NCBI GenBank assembly: GCA_018825725.1
Contig: JAHKBC010000198.1
Coordinates: forward strand, 1 to 5,530
Direction: 5' to 3'
DNA length: 5,530 bases
DNA from: Candidatus Omnitrophota bacterium
Lineage (GTDB): Bacteria > Omnitrophota > Gorgyraeia > Gygaellales > Profunditerraquicolaceae
Numbering within the stretch: position 1 is the stretch's first letter; every line of letters begins with the position of its first letter. Below, piece by piece: positions 4,582-5,530 of this stretch. Made by a program: the position numbers and the translations under genes. Under the pieces are notes generated by a model. It saw nothing but the letters and a program-made list of their open reading frames with translations. It did not search any database and was not told the DNA's origin.

Positions 4582-5530
4582 TAATATTTTATCCTTTTTA
4601 AATATGCGGAATAACCTGCTTTTATATCAGAAAGATTATCATTGCCAAACTTCTCTAATAAAACTCTGGATAACTCAAAAGCCATACAAGATTCGGCAAC
4701 CACTCCTGCTGACTCTACCACGCATATATCTGATCGCTGAACTGAAGCAGGGGTTTCTTTATGATTGCGTATATTTACCGAACCCAAGGGCTTCATAAGC
4801 GTAGCTATAGGTTTCATACAGGCGCGGACTAAAATATCCTCTCCGTTGGAAATTCCTCCTTCAATACCGCCGGCATTATTGGTTTTACGGTAAAAACCTT
4901 CCCTCTTAGAATGAAAAATCTGGTCGTGAACCAAAGAGCCGAACTTCTGAGCATAGCCAAAACCCAAACCAACCTCTACGGCTTTTACTCCCGGAATAGA
5001 CATAATGGCTTGCGCCAAACAGCCATCCAGGCGCTTATCCGGATGCACATAGCTACCTAGGCCCGGCGGAACACCCAGAGCAATAATTTCAAATATCCCT
5101 CCCACAGTATCCTTGTTCTTTATTGCCTGTTCAATTTTTTCCCGCATGCCATTCTTTGTAGTTTCAGCGCCTATAGAAATAACCCGGCTATAAATTTTAA
5201 TCTTAAATTCGCCTAAGAATATTTTACAGAGCGCGCCAATAGCTACAGTCGCAACTGTACTTCTTGCCGAAGCCCTCTCTAAAACACTCCTGGCATCAGA
5301 AAAACCATATTTTAATAAACCCGGTAAATCCGCATGCCCGGGCCGGGGGGAAATTAAATCAGCTAATTTATTGATTTTAAAATCCTTATTCTTAATTAGT
5401 ACTCCGATAGGGCTGCCTATAGTTACGTTGCGACGGATGCCAGAGATAACCTGCGCCGAATCATTTTCAATTAACATGCGCTTGCCGCGGCCAAAACCCG
5501 CCTGCCTTCTTCTTAATTCCTGATTTATAA
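4581..5530 (-). CDS. aroC: Chorismate synthase (5' end outside the window)
   Basis: Chorismate synthase converts 5-enolpyruvylshikimate-3-phosphate to chorismate with reduced FMN, the last shared step of aromatic amino acid synthesis. The frame stays open from the ATG at 5477 to the right edge. The added 17 codons (reading INQELRRRQAGFGRGKR) match the conserved family region before RM.IE.D, so 5477 is an internal Met and the true start lies outside. By comparison with typical family members about 35 residues, including the GESHG motif, are missing. Visible signatures are the GSPIGVLIKN segment, SPRPGHADLPG with its conserved His, LERASARSTVATVAIGA, the FMN-site GGIEGGISNGEDILVR, and RSDICVVESAGVVAES near the C-terminus. 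The block usually reading ARETAARVA here reads ARSTVATVA, changing a usual Glu and Arg. The stop overlaps the cyclase start by one base, indicating one transcript. Confidence 0.95.
   Translation of the reverse strand, partial: INQELRRRQAGFGRGKRMLIENDSAQVISGIRRNVTIGSPIGVLIKNKDFKINKLADLISPRPGHADLPGLLKYGFSDARSVLERASARSTVATVAIGALCKIFLGEFKIKIYSRVISIGAETTKNGMREKIEQAIKNKDTVGGIFEIIALGVPPGLGSYVHPDKRLDGCLAQAIMSIPGVKAVEVGLGFGYAQKFGSLVHDQIFHSKREGFYRKTNNAGGIEGGISNGEDILVRACMKPIATLMKPLGSVNIRNHKETPASVQRSDICVVESAGVVAESCMAFELSRVLLEKFGNDNLSDIKAGYSAYLKRIKY

Noticed and set aside
3557..4798. Plus-strand open frames opposite the cyclase (3557-3862) and aroC (4604-4798)
   Set aside because: They are antisense shadows with no domain, and no promoter or ribosome-binding site is visible.

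Overview
The window is a compact bacterial segment with every recognisable gene on the minus strand. Read in the direction of transcription (high to low coordinates) the order is: chorismate synthase (aroC, 5' end cut by the right edge), a tandem-GAF GGDEF diguanylate cyclase, a 221-224 bp non-coding leader, a SpoVG-family regulator, a 92 bp spacer holding a low-complexity hairpin, shikimate kinase (aroK), the DNA-processing protein DprA, and DNA topoisomerase I (topA, 3' end cut by the left edge). No mobile element, CRISPR array, tRNA or rRNA is visible. Coding density is high and the DNA is moderately AT-rich, with A/T-rich codon third positions.

The genes fall into two tightly packed blocks. 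Block one is aroC and the cyclase, overlapping by one base (TAATG). Block two is aroK, dprA and topA, overlapping by 8 bp and 4 bp (ATGACTGA and ATGA). SpoVG sits between them with non-coding DNA on both sides. The upstream leader (2738-2958) is the least ordinary part. It holds a long interrupted hairpin, a second 8-bp inverted repeat, a 9-bp direct repeat 33 bp apart, a possible promoter and an 8-codon mini-ORF with a ribosome-binding site in the hairpin's internal loop. None of these matches an RNA family I recognise.

Functionally, AroK and AroC catalyse the fifth and seventh steps of the shikimate pathway to chorismate. DprA and TopA form the widely conserved dprA-topA pair that handles single-stranded DNA and supercoiling. 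The cyclase keeps its GGDEF active-site and RxxD inhibitory-site motifs, so it should make c-di-GMP in response to cytosolic signals read by its GAF domains. SpoVG is a small nucleic-acid-binding regulator that also occurs in non-sporulating lineages.

The organism cannot be named from this window. The mix of a dprA-topA pair, a SpoVG homologue outside any sporulation cluster, split aro genes and a soluble GAF-GAF-GGDEF protein suggests an uncultured bacterium, possibly a candidate phylum such as Omnitrophota. That is inference only.
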